This document shows, piece by piece, positions 1 to 8,901 of a stretch of 64,000 bases of DNA. This DNA is from CADCWK01 sp965218235. GTDB lineage: Bacteria; Chloroflexota; Chloroflexia; Thermomicrobiales; UBA6265. The stretch is taken from contig OZ244596.1 in NCBI GenBank assembly GCA_965218235.1, positions 744,001 to 808,000 on the forward strand, in the 5' to 3' direction. The notes beneath the pieces were generated by a model. It was not told the DNA's origin and searched no databases. It saw only the letters and a list, made by a program, of their open reading frames with translations. The position numbers and the translations under genes were made by a program. The first letter of the stretch is position 1, and each line of letters opens with the position of its first letter.

Positions 1-13
1 GTTCGCGAATCGG

Positions 14-199
14 CTAGACCGGCGGGGCGACGTCCGGGTCACTGAAGTAGCCAAACAGGGACAGGAGGAGCAACACGACCAGGACCGCGATCAGGAGACC
101 CGAGCCGATCGTCCAGATCCAGACCGTGTAGCCGAACCGCTGCTGAACATCGGGCTTGCCTTCTTCGGTCTGGTAGCCGGAGGGGGAACCGTTCGCCAT
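14..199 (-). CDS. small single-pass membrane protein
   Basis: A 61-residue protein with a polar N-terminal half and one strong hydrophobic segment near residues 30-50, ending in a short acidic, proline-rich tail. The ORF extends to 271, but a GGGAGAG Shine-Dalgarno lies 6 bases before the ATG at 199, so I use that start. The family is unknown to me. It lies downstream of the YggT gene on the same strand, separated by about 200 bases, so shared transcription is possible but not shown. It could be a membrane anchor or a small regulator; the sequence does not say which. Confidence 0.6.
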   Translation of the reverse strand: MANGSPSGYQTEEGKPDVQQRFGYTVWIWTIGSGLLIAVLVVLLLLSLFGYFSDPDVAPPV

Positions 200-398
200 C
201 TGCATCTCTCCCGCCCGGCCCCCGAAGGGTCGGCCCTGAGGCTTGTCTTCCAGGCTGCGTGAGCCCGGCACGCTACGCCGCCATGTCTGGCATCACTCTA
301 CGCAACGGGACCCAGCCGCGTCTACACGGTCGGGCCCGGATGCCGCTCCGGAAACGGATCGCCGACCGGATCGCAACCCCGTTCATGCTTGCGGACGG

Positions 399-656
399 TC
401 AGGCGACGGAGCTGGCGAGGAGGGTGCGCAGGACCTGGATCAGGATCAGGGCGATGATCGGGGAGATGTCGATCACACCCAGTGACGGGACCACCCGGCG
501 GATCGGCCCGATCACCGGTTCGGTCGCGTTGAACAGGAACCGGCCGACGGCGGACTTCATGCCTGGGTCGAACCATGAGGTCAGGGCCCGGCCGATGATG
601 AGCAGGCTCATCGCCTGGAGCAGCAGCCCGAGAATATTGGCGAGTTCGATCGGCAT
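399..656 (-). CDS. YggT family membrane protein
   Basis: An 85-residue protein matching a single YggT repeat. It has a hydrophobic N-terminal helix ending in a GRALTSWF-like turn, a central polar stretch with an EPVIGPIRRVVP motif typical of the family, then a second hydrophobic helix. YggT proteins are small inner-membrane proteins linked in other bacteria to osmotic stress and to cell division (sepF-yggT clusters); no division genes are visible here. AAGGA sits 7 bases before the ATG at 656, which is why I prefer it to the start six codons upstream. The gene is divergent from ilvD. Confidence 0.9.
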   Translation of the reverse strand: MPIELANILGLLLQAMSLLIIGRALTSWFDPGMKSAVGRFLFNATEPVIGPIRRVVPSLGVIDISPIIALILIQVLRTLLASSVA

Positions 657-990
657 CCATTCGTCCTTCGGCACAGTGGGGTGCCGGTGTGGTCAGGCGT
701 CGTCCCCGCGGCGGGGCGACTGGTCGTTCGGTGACCGGTTTCCGGTGGTTGGTGTCGTCTGCCCGGCAGTATAGCGAAACGTCGTCTCAACGGCGGCGTG
801 TCGGGCAGCGGTGTGAGAGAAACCGTACAATCATTATCGAGTGGAAATACGGCCAAAGCGTCACGAAACAGGCCTGCTCATCGGGCAACGGCGATCCGTC
901 CAGCCGAATCGGCCGCGCCACCGCCCCACGAGCGAGCTCACGATGGCGCGAACCAGACACCAGATCACAGGAACAGAGAGGCACCCCGAA
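657..990. other. intergenic region between yggT-like gene and ilvD
   Basis: A 334-base divergent region with no convincing gene. A -10-like TACAAT at 826-831 faces ilvD but lacks a good -35 at normal spacing. I see no T-box, leader-peptide attenuator or branched-chain amino acid codon run upstream of ilvD. Confidence 0.4.
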
Positions 991-2739
991 ATGGGCGAGC
1001 AGGACAACGGCAACGTCAGCGGCAACGGGCACCACCGGCCCGACCAGAAGGCGAGCGGCGACCACGACATGCGGTCCAACAGCCGGACGCTGTTCGAGGG
1101 ACCGACCCGGGCGGCGGCGCGCTCCTATCTGAAGAACATCGGCTTCTCGACCGATGACCTCCAGAAGCCGATCATCGGGATCGCCAACACCTGGATCGAG
1201 ACGATGCCCTGCAACTTCGGGCTGCGGCGACTGGCGAAGCACGTCAAGGACGGCGTCCGGGCGGCCGGCGGCACCCCGATGGAGCTCAACACCATCGCCA
1301 TCTCGGACGGGATCACGATGGGCACCGAGGGGATGAAGACGTCCCTCGTCTCCCGCGAGGTAATCGCCGACTCGGTCGAGCTGGTCGGCCGCGGCCACAT
1401 GTTCGACGCGATCATCGGCCTCGGCGCCTGCGACAAGACGCTCCCCGGCCTGTCGATGGCCGTCGCCCGGCTCAACGTCCCGAGCATCCTGATCTACGGC
1501 GGCACGATCATGCCCGGCCACTACCAGGGACGCGAGCTGACGGTCCAGTCCGTCTTCGAGGCGATCGGCGCCCACTCGGCCGGCAAGATCGACGACGCCG
1601 AGCTGCTCGCGATCGAGGACGCGGCCTGCCCCGGCGAGGGCGCCTGCGGCGGCCAGTTCACCGCCAACACGATGGCGATGGCGATGGAGTTCATCGGCCT
1701 CTCGCCGCTCGGCAGCGCCTCGACCCCGGCGATCGACCCGGCGAAGAACGAGATCGGCCGCCGGGCCGGCGAGTTGATCATGGATCTGCTCCGCCGCGAC
1801 GTCCGCCCGCGCGACATCCTGACCCGTCGGGCCTTCGAGAACGCGATCGCTGGCGTCGCTGCCACGGGCGGCTCGACCAACGCCGTCCTCCACCTGATCG
1901 CGCTGGCCCGCGAGGTCGGCGTGCCGCTGGACATGGACGACTTCGACGTCGTCTCGAAGCGGACCCCGCTGATCACCGATCTCAAGCCGGGCGGCCAGTT
2001 CGCGGCGGCCGACCTACACGAGGCGGGAGGGATCGAGCTCGTCGCCCAACGGCTGGTCAACGCCAGGCTGATGGACGGTTCGCTGCCGACGCCGAGCGGC
2101 CGCTCGCTGGCCCAGGAGTCCGCTCTCGCCGTCGAGACACCGGGACAGGTCGTCGTCTACGACGTGGCGACGCCGATCAAGGCGACCGGCGGTCTCCACA
2201 TCCTGCGCGGCAACATCGCTCCGGACGGCGCCGTGACCAAGCTGTTCGGCTACGAGCGCCGCTACCATCGTGGCCCGGCCCGGGTCTTCGAGGGCGAGCA
2301 CGCCTGCATGGAGGCCGTCACCCACCGCCGGATCGTCGCCGGGGACGTCGTCGTGATCCGCTACGAGGGGCCACGCGGCGGGCCAGGGATGCAGGAGATG
2401 CTCGGCGTGACCGCCGCCCTGGTCGGGCAGGGGCTCGGCAACGACGTCGCCCTGCTGACCGACGGCCGGTTCAGCGGCGCCACCAAGGGGCTGATGGTCG
2501 GCCACGTCGCTCCGGAAGCCATGATCGGCGGCCCGATCGCGGCGCTCCGGGAGGGGGACACGGTCGTGATCGACATCGACAACGGGTCGCTCTCGGTCGA
2601 GTTGAGCGACGACGAGATCGCCGCCCGGCTGGCGGAGTGGCGGGCCCCGCCGCCGCCCTACACGACTGGCGTGCTGGCGAAGTACGCCGCCCAGGTCTCG
2701 CAGGCCAATGAGGGCGCCATTACGCGCCCGGTCTTCTGA
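991..2739 (+). CDS. ilvD: dihydroxy-acid dehydratase
   Basis: A 582-residue enzyme that dehydrates 2,3-dihydroxy-isovalerate and 2,3-dihydroxy-3-methylvalerate to the 2-keto acid precursors of valine, leucine and isoleucine; cytoplasmic. The three iron-sulfur cysteines of the IlvD/Edd family are visible: Cys74 (MPCN), Cys147 (GACDKT) and Cys219 (GACGGQFTANTM). The length is usual for the family after a disordered, polar N-terminal tail of about 28 residues. The start chosen is the ATG at 991, preceded by AGAGAGG; the open frame continues upstream to 841 without a better site. IlvD/Edd paralogues include pentonate dehydratases, so sugar-acid use is a lesser possibility. No other ilv genes are adjacent, and a hairpin follows the stop. 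Confidence 0.95.
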   Translation: MGEQDNGNVSGNGHHRPDQKASGDHDMRSNSRTLFEGPTRAAARSYLKNIGFSTDDLQKPIIGIANTWIETMPCNFGLRRLAKHVKDGVRAAGGTPMELNTIAISDGITMGTEGMKTSLVSREVIADSVELVGRGHMFDAIIGLGACDKTLPGLSMAVARLNVPSILIYGGTIMPGHYQGRELTVQSVFEAIGAHSAGKIDDAELLAIEDAACPGEGACGGQFTANTMAMAMEFIGLSPLGSASTPAIDPAKNEIGRRAGELIMDLLRRDVRPRDILTRRAFENAIAGVAATGGSTNAVLHLIALAREVGVPLDMDDFDVVSKRTPLITDLKPGGQFAAADLHEAGGIELVAQRLVNARLMDGSLPTPSGRSLAQESALAVETPGQVVVYDVATPIKATGGLHILRGNIAPDGAVTKLFGYERRYHRGPARVFEGEHACMEAVTHRRIVAGDVVVIRYEGPRGGPGMQEMLGVTAALVGQGLGNDVALLTDGRFSGATKGLMVGHVAPEAMIGGPIAALREGDTVVIDIDNGSLSVELSDDEIAARLAEWRAPPPPYTTGVLAKYAAQVSQANEGAITRPVF

Positions 2740-2773
2740 TCAGCAAGAACCAGAACTCGATCTGAAACCGACG

Positions 2774-2804
2774 AACGCGGCGTGGCCATGAGCCATGTCG
2801 CGTT
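2774..2804 (+). terminator. hairpin downstream of ilvD
   Basis: A 13-bp stem (two G-U pairs) with a 5-base loop, 35 bases after the ilvD stop. There is no T-run, as is common in high-GC genomes, so termination is inferred from position. Confidence 0.5.
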
Positions 2805-2843
2805 CATCGTCAACCTATCGATTCGGATCGCGGAGCCGATTCC

Positions 2844-3012
2844 GTAGGGTCATGCCCTTGGGCTGACCGGCGCCCGCAGGCGCCATCGCCCCGCAGGGCG
2901 ATAACCGGGGTCGCCACCGACCAGATTCAGGTCGAACGCATCGATGGCGAACACCCGGACCGCTACGCGGTGTGGCGCCTGACGGCGCGGACAAGGCAAG
3001 CCATGTCCCTAC
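2844..3012. repeat. dispersed folded repeat element, copy 1
   Basis: About 169 bp bounded by imperfect terminal inverted repeats (GTAGGGTCATG at the left, CATGTCCCTAC at the right). Inside are consecutive small hairpins: GGCGCC-CGCA-GGCGCC, ATCGCCC-CGCA-GGGCGAT, and near the right end GCGCC-TGAC-GGCGC. A second copy lies at 21924-22074 and shares an identical block of about 43 bases. It has no coding capacity and resembles a MITE or REP-like element. Confidence 0.75.
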
Positions 3013-3068
3013 AAGATCGGACCGCCACCGCGTCGTCAGGTCGCTACTGCGCCTTCGGTCCGACTGGC

Positions 3069-3368
3069 CTACCGGGCGGCCAGCCCGAACGCTACACAGA
3101 CCAGCAGCAGTACCAGGACGCCGACCATCAGACCGATCGCGACCCGGTCCGGCCGGCTGGCCCCGTCGATGGCGGAGGCGAGTGACTCGCCCTGCGCCGG
3201 GCCGGTGGCGTCTCCTGCCAATGGCGAGCCGTCGGCATGGCGTGCGGTCGCCATCGTTGGCGTCCCCGCAGCAGTCGTCAGTTCGTCCGGCCGCGCCGCG
3301 CTGTCGACGGGAGGGTCGATCTGATCGGGCTTCGGGTCGATGGGCTGGTCGTTCTCGGTCGTGCTCAT
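3069..3368 (-). CDS. hypothetical C-terminally anchored membrane protein
   Basis: A 99-residue protein. Residues 1-70 are polar, rich in Pro, Asp, Thr and Ala and probably disordered; residues 76-97 form one hydrophobic helix followed by a terminal Arg. No signal peptide is seen, so a tail-anchored topology is likely. I do not recognise the family. It ends 57 bases from repeat copy 1 and lies downstream of the HD-domain gene and the 51-codon ORF on the same strand. The upstream signal is weak (AGG about 9 bases before the ATG). Confidence 0.6.
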   Translation of the reverse strand: MSTTENDQPIDPKPDQIDPPVDSAARPDELTTAAGTPTMATARHADGSPLAGDATGPAQGESLASAIDGASRPDRVAIGLMVGVLVLLLVCVAFGLAAR

Positions 3369-3394
3369 GCGCTATAGCCTAGCAGAACCGCCGG

Positions 3395-3550
3395 TTACGC
3401 CATCAGCGACTCCAGCGGCTGCGTGAGGGCCGCTCCGGGGATGGGCGGCTCGAGCCGCCAGCGCCCGTCACGGCGAGGCCGGTCGTAAGCGGGACGGCGG
3501 ACAAGCCCCTCGGTCAGGGCCGTGCGCTGGCGTTCCTGCGCCGTCACCAT
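3395..3550 (-). CDS. small basic hypothetical protein
   Basis: A 51-residue ORF, rich in Arg and Pro, with high GC at third positions like its neighbours and no membrane segment. A GAGGAG site lies about 12 bases before the ATG. It begins 31 bases after the stop of the HD-domain gene on the same strand, so it may be the second gene of that transcript. I do not recognise it. The alternative is a chance ORF in GC-rich DNA. Confidence 0.4.
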   Translation of the reverse strand: MVTAQERQRTALTEGLVRRPAYDRPRRDGRWRLEPPIPGAALTQPLESLMA

Positions 3551-3581
3551 CCCGGCCCTGTTCTCCTCGGCCGGTCAACGG

Positions 3582-5030
3582 CTACAGTACCCCGCCGAGC
3601 AGCGGCATCAGCAGCCCCTGCCACCGTTCCCGGACGACATCCCGCCAGGGCTCGGCCGCGACGATCCGGATCAGCCGGCGGTGCTCCTCGTAGCGCTTGA
3701 AGTCCTCGTCGCTCATCCCGGCGACGTCGCGCCACGGCATGATCGGCGCGAACCCGACCGGTGGCCGGTCGAACGTCACCCAGACACCCGTCCGCCACGT
3801 CTCCGGCTTCGGGATGTCGATCAGGATCGCGTCGGATGGCACCGGCTCGCCCAGGTCGGCCGTCAGCCCCTCGGCCAGCAGGACCTCGACCTGGCGCCGG
3901 GCGGCCGGGTCGTAGAACAGGTTGCCGAGCCGGCCGTACAGCTCGAAGGCCAGCCGGCTGACCTCGACCGCCCGCTTGTGGACCCGCCGCTCGACCAGCG
4001 CGGCCGTCAGGCGGCGGGTCGCCTCCGGCATCTCGGGCTGGCCCAGATACGTCAGCAGCGAGGCGTCGTCGTGCTCCGGGAGGCTGGCGGCGTCGACCGT
4101 CCCGGCGATCACCGCCTCCTGAATCGCCCGGAGCAGCATCGCCATGCAAGCCCGGTTGGTGTGGTGCCAGTAGACGTTGTCGAACATCGCCTGCCGGGCG
4201 TTGATCAGCGAGTGCAGCGCGCTGACGCCCTTACTCCCGACGACGATCCGCTCGCCGCCCGCCTGCGGCGTCCCATGCCGGACGACGGCCTCCGGGACGG
4301 CGGCGATCCCGAGGGCGTCGATCAGCCGGGTCGTGTCGACCCCGCCGTAGGGCACGTTGCAGCCGTGGGCGTCCCGCGGCAGGTAGTCCAGCTTGTCCAT
4401 GTCCAGCGGCCCGGACAGCAGACTCCGGAGGAGCTGATCCACCGGCGCCAGCGTCTCGTGCCCCTCGAAGACGATCGCCGCGACCCGCTCCGGCCGGACG
4501 TCCCACTGCTCCCGCAGGATCGTCGCGATCTCGCCCGTGACGATCCGGGCGGCGCCGACCTCCTCATGCGGCCGGACCGGCGGCCCAAGCTCCTCGATGG
4601 CGTGGGAGAACGGGTAGTGGCCGATGTCGTGCAACAGCCCGGCGGCGGCGACCGTCCGGGCATCCTCCTCGCCGATCAGCCCGCCCCGCGGGGTCTGCCG
4701 CAGATGCTCCAGCGCCAGCCGGGTGAGGTGGAGGACGCCGAGCGAGTGCTCGAACCGGGTGTGCTTGGCGCCTGGCCAGACGCGGGAGACGAAGCCGAGC
4801 TGCTGGATCCGGTCCAGTCGCAGGAACGCCGGCGTCCCCATGATCGCCAGCTCCGGCGCCGAGAGCGGGATCCGGTCGTAGATCGCGTCCCGGACCGTCG
4901 TCTCGACGGCCAGCCCGAGCCCCGGCACCGTCGAAGTGACAGCGACCTCGATTGCTGGCCGCGGAGACACTGGCGAGACCGGACCACTAATTGGCTCGTT
5001 GGGCGGGAAGTTTGGCAGCGGGAGCGTCAC
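3582..5030 (-). CDS. HD-domain phosphohydrolase (COG1078 type)
   Basis: A 482-residue soluble protein of the dGTPase/SAMHD1-like HD superfamily. The diagnostic order is visible: R-x-D-R-I-Q-Q-L, then HTRFEHSLG near residue 90, HDIGHYPFSH near 135, and MDKLDYLPRD near 210; the His and Asp residues form the metal site. Relatives hydrolyse dNTPs or related nucleotides, but the substrate cannot be read from sequence. The start is a GTG with a weak GGAAGAG site upstream. The gene is divergent from the alcohol dehydrogenase and may be co-transcribed with the small ORF downstream. Confidence 0.88.
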   Translation of the reverse strand: MTLPLPNFPPNEPISGPVSPVSPRPAIEVAVTSTVPGLGLAVETTVRDAIYDRIPLSAPELAIMGTPAFLRLDRIQQLGFVSRVWPGAKHTRFEHSLGVLHLTRLALEHLRQTPRGGLIGEEDARTVAAAGLLHDIGHYPFSHAIEELGPPVRPHEEVGAARIVTGEIATILREQWDVRPERVAAIVFEGHETLAPVDQLLRSLLSGPLDMDKLDYLPRDAHGCNVPYGGVDTTRLIDALGIAAVPEAVVRHGTPQAGGERIVVGSKGVSALHSLINARQAMFDNVYWHHTNRACMAMLLRAIQEAVIAGTVDAASLPEHDDASLLTYLGQPEMPEATRRLTAALVERRVHKRAVEVSRLAFELYGRLGNLFYDPAARRQVEVLLAEGLTADLGEPVPSDAILIDIPKPETWRTGVWVTFDRPPVGFAPIMPWRDVAGMSDEDFKRYEEHRRLIRIVAAEPWRDVVRERWQGLLMPLLGGVL

Positions 5031-5197
5031 GGCGAGTCTCTTCCCGGTGTGATTCGAGACGTGGGACCAGCCTCGCAGGGCCAGTCCTGGCGCTTGACAC
5101 GGTCAGCGAGCCACAGCCAACGCGGGTAGGATATCCGGGCACCGGCCCGTCCGCCGCCCCACTCCCCGAACCACGGGACCATGCGCTAGGAGCGACG

Positions 5198-6430
5198 ATG
5201 CACCACACCGGACCCGACCCCTCCTCGTCCGGCCCCGCGAACGACCCGGCCGCCTTCGGGTCGTTCGTCCTCCCGACCGAGGTCCGGTTCGGCTCCGGCG
5301 TCGCGATGGAGCTGGTCTCGGCTCTTGCTCCGTACGGCGACCGTCTCCTCGTCGTGACCGACCTTGGTGTCCGCCTGACCGGTCTCGTCGACCAGATCCT
5401 CGCCCCTGTCATCGCCGCCGGGGTCAGTGTCACGGTCTACGACGACGTCTCCCCGAACCCACGCGACCACGAGTGCCGGACGGCGGCGGACCTCGCCCGG
5501 TCGGAGGGCGCCACCGCGATCGTCGCGATCGGTGGCGGCAGCCCGATCGACGCCGCCAAGTGCGCCGCCGCCCTGGTGACCAACGGTGGGAGCGCCCGGG
5601 ACTGGGCCGTTCCCCGGCGTCTCGGAGCGGACCCGTTGCCCTTGATCGCCATTCCGACGACAGCCGGGACCGGCAGCGAGGTGACGCGGGGCGCCGTCAT
5701 CACCGACGTAGCGCACCGGACCAAGCTGACGGTCAAGGACTCCCGGATGGCACCCCGACTCGCGCTGGTCGATCCGTCACTGACCCTGTCCGTTCCGCCC
5801 GGCGTCACCGCCGCGACCGGGATGGACGTCCTCACCCACGCGATCGAGGCCTACACGGGCCGAAAGGCGACGCCCGTCAGCGACGCCCTCGCCCTCCACG
5901 CCATCCGCCTCGTCGCCGAGAACCTCGTGAGAGCCTACGAGCACGGCGACGACGCCGGCGCCCGCGAGGGGATGATGATGGCCTCGCTGCTGGCCGGGAT
6001 GGCCTTAGGCAACGCCGAAGTCGCGGCCGTCCACTGCCTGGCCGAGGCGCTCGGCGGCCGCTACGACACCCCGCACGGCGTCGCCAACGCCGTCATGCTG
6101 CCACCAGTGATGCGCTACAACATCGTCACCGCCCCGGATCGCCACGCCGACATCGCCACGGCCCTCGGGATCGACACTCGCGACCTCACCGCTGACGTCG
6201 CCGCCGACCGGGCCGTCGATGCCGTCGCTGCCCTCGCCCACCGACTGGAGATCCCGCGACTGACCGAGCTCGACCGCGTCACCGCCGCCGACTTCGGGGC
6301 GCTGGCCCTGACGGCCGCCGCCAACTCCTCGACGCCGAGCAACGCCCGCCCGATCGACGCCGCCGGCTACGAGGCGATCCTGACCGAGACCTGGGGCGGC
6401 CGGACCGACGGCGTGATCTGGCGGGTCTGA
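5198..6430 (+). CDS. iron-containing alcohol dehydrogenase
   Basis: A 410-residue group III (Fe-dependent) alcohol dehydrogenase. GGGSPIDAAK (112-121) is the NAD(P) diphosphate loop and PTTAGTGSEVT (153-163) lines the cofactor site. The metal ligands are readable as Asp210, His214, His279 and His293. The family oxidises primary alcohols or reduces aldehydes, and some members act on propanediol, lactaldehyde or maleylacetate. The start is the ATG at 5198 with AGGAG upstream; the frame opens as far back as 4991 but without support. The downstream PhyH-type dioxygenase is 134 bases away and may be unrelated. Confidence 0.92.
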   Translation: MHHTGPDPSSSGPANDPAAFGSFVLPTEVRFGSGVAMELVSALAPYGDRLLVVTDLGVRLTGLVDQILAPVIAAGVSVTVYDDVSPNPRDHECRTAADLARSEGATAIVAIGGGSPIDAAKCAAALVTNGGSARDWAVPRRLGADPLPLIAIPTTAGTGSEVTRGAVITDVAHRTKLTVKDSRMAPRLALVDPSLTLSVPPGVTAATGMDVLTHAIEAYTGRKATPVSDALALHAIRLVAENLVRAYEHGDDAGAREGMMMASLLAGMALGNAEVAAVHCLAEALGGRYDTPHGVANAVMLPPVMRYNIVTAPDRHADIATALGIDTRDLTADVAADRAVDAVAALAHRLEIPRLTELDRVTAADFGALALTAAANSSTPSNARPIDAAGYEAILTETWGGRTDGVIWRV

Positions 6431-6564
6431 CGGGGCAATCCCGCCACGTCGAACTGGTCGATTGACCGATGAACGGCGCCTCCTATACTTCCAGCACGGT
6501 TCCCGCGCCCACCGTCCGCGCAGGTGGCGGGGACGATCCACCCAGGGCCGTGCAGGGTGTATCC

Positions 6565-7557
6565 ATGGAACGACAGACCCGCGTCGCCCCGATTTCCGCT
6601 CCCCGTTCGGCGACCACTCAGCCCCTCCCCGACGTCGAGGACCTCGTCGAGGACATGTACGAGGCGATCTACCGCGATGGGATCGCCGTCGCCCGGAAAG
6701 CGTTGCCGGTCGCGTGGGCCGACGAGCTCAACCACGACGTCTCCCAGGAGTTCCTCCGGGCGCTGTTCGTCCCCGGCGGCACGGCGGCGCGGGGCTACAA
6801 CCGCTACTACTTCGAGCCCTACATCGAGCTGACGCCCGGCTTCCTGGACCTCGCCGGGCACCCGATCATCATCGCCCTCAGCCGCCGCCTGTTCGGCGAC
6901 GACTACCGGATCCTGGAATGGGGCGCCGACCTGCCGCTCCCCGGCGCCGAGGGTCAGTGGCCGCACCGCGACTTCGCGATGGAGGAGTTCACGCTGAGGA
7001 ACCGACGGCTGACCTCGATCGCCGTCAACGCCTCCTGCATCGACGTCGCGCCGAACAACGCCCCGTTCCAGATCGCCAGGGGCAGCCAGTTCGACGACGG
7101 GGCGGACTTCTACGGCGGCGACCAGGCCGACCCGACCGCGCAGGGCATGTTCCCACTCGATGAGCGGCGGCGGGAATACGAGGCCCGCATGGAGACGATG
7201 CTCGGCGAGCGCGGCAATTTCTCGGTCCGAAGCGCCCTGACGATCCATGGGGGCAGCGCCTCCGAGACGAACAACAGCCGCCTCGGCCCGACGATCGTGC
7301 TGAGCGTCGTCTCCCCGGACGACTTGAACTGGGTCTCCGGCCCCGAGGAACTCGGCCGGCGCGACGACCCGCACATCCCCCGGATCAGGCTGTCGCGGGA
7401 GTACCTCGACGACCTCCGGCGGGATCACCCGGACCTCGTCCGGCACCTGAGCTACGAGGTCGTCGCCGATACCACTACCGAGCTGCCGCCCTATCACACC
7501 TGGCACACGCTCGAAGGCCTCATCATGGGCAACGACCCGATGGCGAAACGTCCGTAG
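6565..7557 (+). CDS. phytanoyl-CoA dioxygenase (PhyH) family protein
   Basis: A 330-residue Fe(II)/2-oxoglutarate-dependent oxygenase. The facial-triad HxD is His134-x-Asp136 in WPHRDF; the distal His lies in LTIHGGS and is followed by an Arg suited to bind 2-oxoglutarate. Bacterial PhyH proteins hydroxylate varied small molecules, so the substrate is unknown. The ATG at 6565 follows an AGGGTG site; an in-frame ATG at 6469 lacks a ribosome site. It stands alone between the alcohol dehydrogenase and the Nudix gene. Confidence 0.85.
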   Translation: MERQTRVAPISAPRSATTQPLPDVEDLVEDMYEAIYRDGIAVARKALPVAWADELNHDVSQEFLRALFVPGGTAARGYNRYYFEPYIELTPGFLDLAGHPIIIALSRRLFGDDYRILEWGADLPLPGAEGQWPHRDFAMEEFTLRNRRLTSIAVNASCIDVAPNNAPFQIARGSQFDDGADFYGGDQADPTAQGMFPLDERRREYEARMETMLGERGNFSVRSALTIHGGSASETNNSRLGPTIVLSVVSPDDLNWVSGPEELGRRDDPHIPRIRLSREYLDDLRRDHPDLVRHLSYEVVADTTTELPPYHTWHTLEGLIMGNDPMAKRP

Positions 7558-7641
7558 CCTGGACCTATCCGGCCCTGCGGGAACCGGACATCACCCCTAC
7601 GACGCTCCCGACCGGATGGACCTCAGTTGATCGGAGCGACG

Positions 7642-8142
7642 ATGCACTGCCAGCGCTGCGGCCACGTGACCGAGACCCGGGATGTCGACGGGCGGCAGCG
7701 ACCCGTCTGCCCGGCCTGCGGGATGGTCACGTACCAGGAGCCGAAGCTGGCTGTCAGTGTCGTGGTCCTGCGGGAACACGACGGTCAACGTCAAGTGCTG
7801 CTCGGCCGGCGAGCCGCCCACACCCGCAACCCCGGCATCTGGTCGTTCCCGGCCGGCTTCGTCGACCGGGGCGAGAACGTCGAGGAGGCCGCGGTCCGGG
7901 AACTCGTCGAGGAGACCGGGCTGACCGTCACGCTCGGGCCGCTGCTCGGCGTCTGGTCCGAGACGGGCGACAGCACCGTCCTGCTGGCCTGGCGAGCGGC
8001 GACGATGGCCGGCACACCAACGGCGCGAGACGACCTCACGGACATCGACTGGTTCCCGGTCGACGACCTCCCGCCGGGCGGCTTCAGCCACGACCGCGAT
8101 GTCCTCGACCGGGCGCTCGCCAGCCGGACGACCCGCGAATGA
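7642..8142 (+). CDS. Nudix hydrolase with N-terminal zinc ribbon
   Basis: A 166-residue protein. Cys3, Cys6, Cys23 and Cys26 form a CxxC-CxxC zinc ribbon; the Nudix box follows from Gly72 with the Gx5Ex7REUxEExGU pattern complete (Glu78, Arg86, Glu87, Glu90, Glu91). This ribbon-plus-Nudix layout recalls NudC-type and related pyrophosphohydrolases, but the protein is shorter than NADH pyrophosphatase, so a general nucleoside-diphosphate-derivative hydrolase is the safer call. GGAG lies 6 bases before the ATG at 7642; a TTG five codons upstream is less likely. Confidence 0.9.
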   Translation: MHCQRCGHVTETRDVDGRQRPVCPACGMVTYQEPKLAVSVVVLREHDGQRQVLLGRRAAHTRNPGIWSFPAGFVDRGENVEEAAVRELVEETGLTVTLGPLLGVWSETGDSTVLLAWRAATMAGTPTARDDLTDIDWFPVDDLPPGGFSHDRDVLDRALASRTTRE

Positions 8143-8349
8143 CGACGACAGTCAGCGTTCGACCAACGGCCAGCGACGAACGATTCAAAAACCGCTCCGC
8201 CGACCGGCGGCACCAGACCCGTCACTCCGGTAAACTTGCTCCGGTACTGGCGGCCCCACCGGTCGGCGGCGTGATAGTGTGTCGCCCAGGCGGCTTCGCA
8301 GTGACAGAACGTCGGCCGGGCCGGGCCAGTAGAAGCAAGGAAGCCACCC

Positions 8350-8811
8350 ATGGAGCTCTCCGGAGAGCACACATTCCACGCGCCCCGCGAGGTCGTCTGG
8401 CGGACGATGCTCGACCCCAACGTGCTCCGCCAGACCCTGCCGGGGTGCCAGCGGCTCGAGCTCGTCGGGGACGACGAGTACGAGGCGACGATGAAGGCTG
8501 GTATCGCCGCGATCCGTGGCACGTTCACCGGCCGGGTCCGCATCGCCGATAAGGTCGAGCCCGAGTCGTACACCATGCACATCAGCGGTAAGGGTCCGCA
8601 GGGCCAGGTCAGCGGCGAGGCGCGGATCCAGCTCGTCGAGCAGGGCGCCGATACGCTCGTCCAGTACCAGGGCAGCGGCAACGTGACCGGGATGCTGGCG
8701 CGGGTCGGCGCCCGGCTGATCCAGCCGGCGGCCCAGATGGTCGCCGGGCAGTTCTTCAAGGATCTCGAGAAGAAGACGGCGGAGGCCACGGCGGCCGACG
8801 CGGCGACGTAG
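8350..8811 (+). CDS. coxG: CoxG/SRPBCC family protein
   Basis: A 153-residue SRPBCC-fold protein of the CO dehydrogenase subunit G group. It begins MELSGEHTFHAPREVVW and carries the family pattern LPGCQRLE near residue 33. In carboxydotrophs CoxG helps membrane association or maturation of the molybdenum CO dehydrogenase. It is the first gene of a coxG-S-M set, with 90 bases before coxS. Related SRPBCC proteins accompany other xanthine-oxidase family enzymes, so CO as the substrate is not proven. Confidence 0.85.
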   Translation: MELSGEHTFHAPREVVWRTMLDPNVLRQTLPGCQRLELVGDDEYEATMKAGIAAIRGTFTGRVRIADKVEPESYTMHISGKGPQGQVSGEARIQLVEQGADTLVQYQGSGNVTGMLARVGARLIQPAAQMVAGQFFKDLEKKTAEATAADAAT

Positions 8812-8901
8812 CGCGACCCGCGGCGAGAGCGGTCCGCTGGATACCAATCACCAGTCAATCGACCCTGTTGACCCCATTCAGACCCCAAGGAGGAACGACG
8901 C

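Noticed and set aside
3522..5129. A 535-codon plus-strand ORF opposite the HD phosphohydrolase
   Set aside because: It is the mirror frame of a strongly conserved protein, with no ribosome site or recognisable domain.
5094..5132. TTGACA and TAGGAT upstream of the alcohol dehydrogenase as a promoter
   Set aside because: The spacing is 27 bases, too long for a sigma-70 pair.
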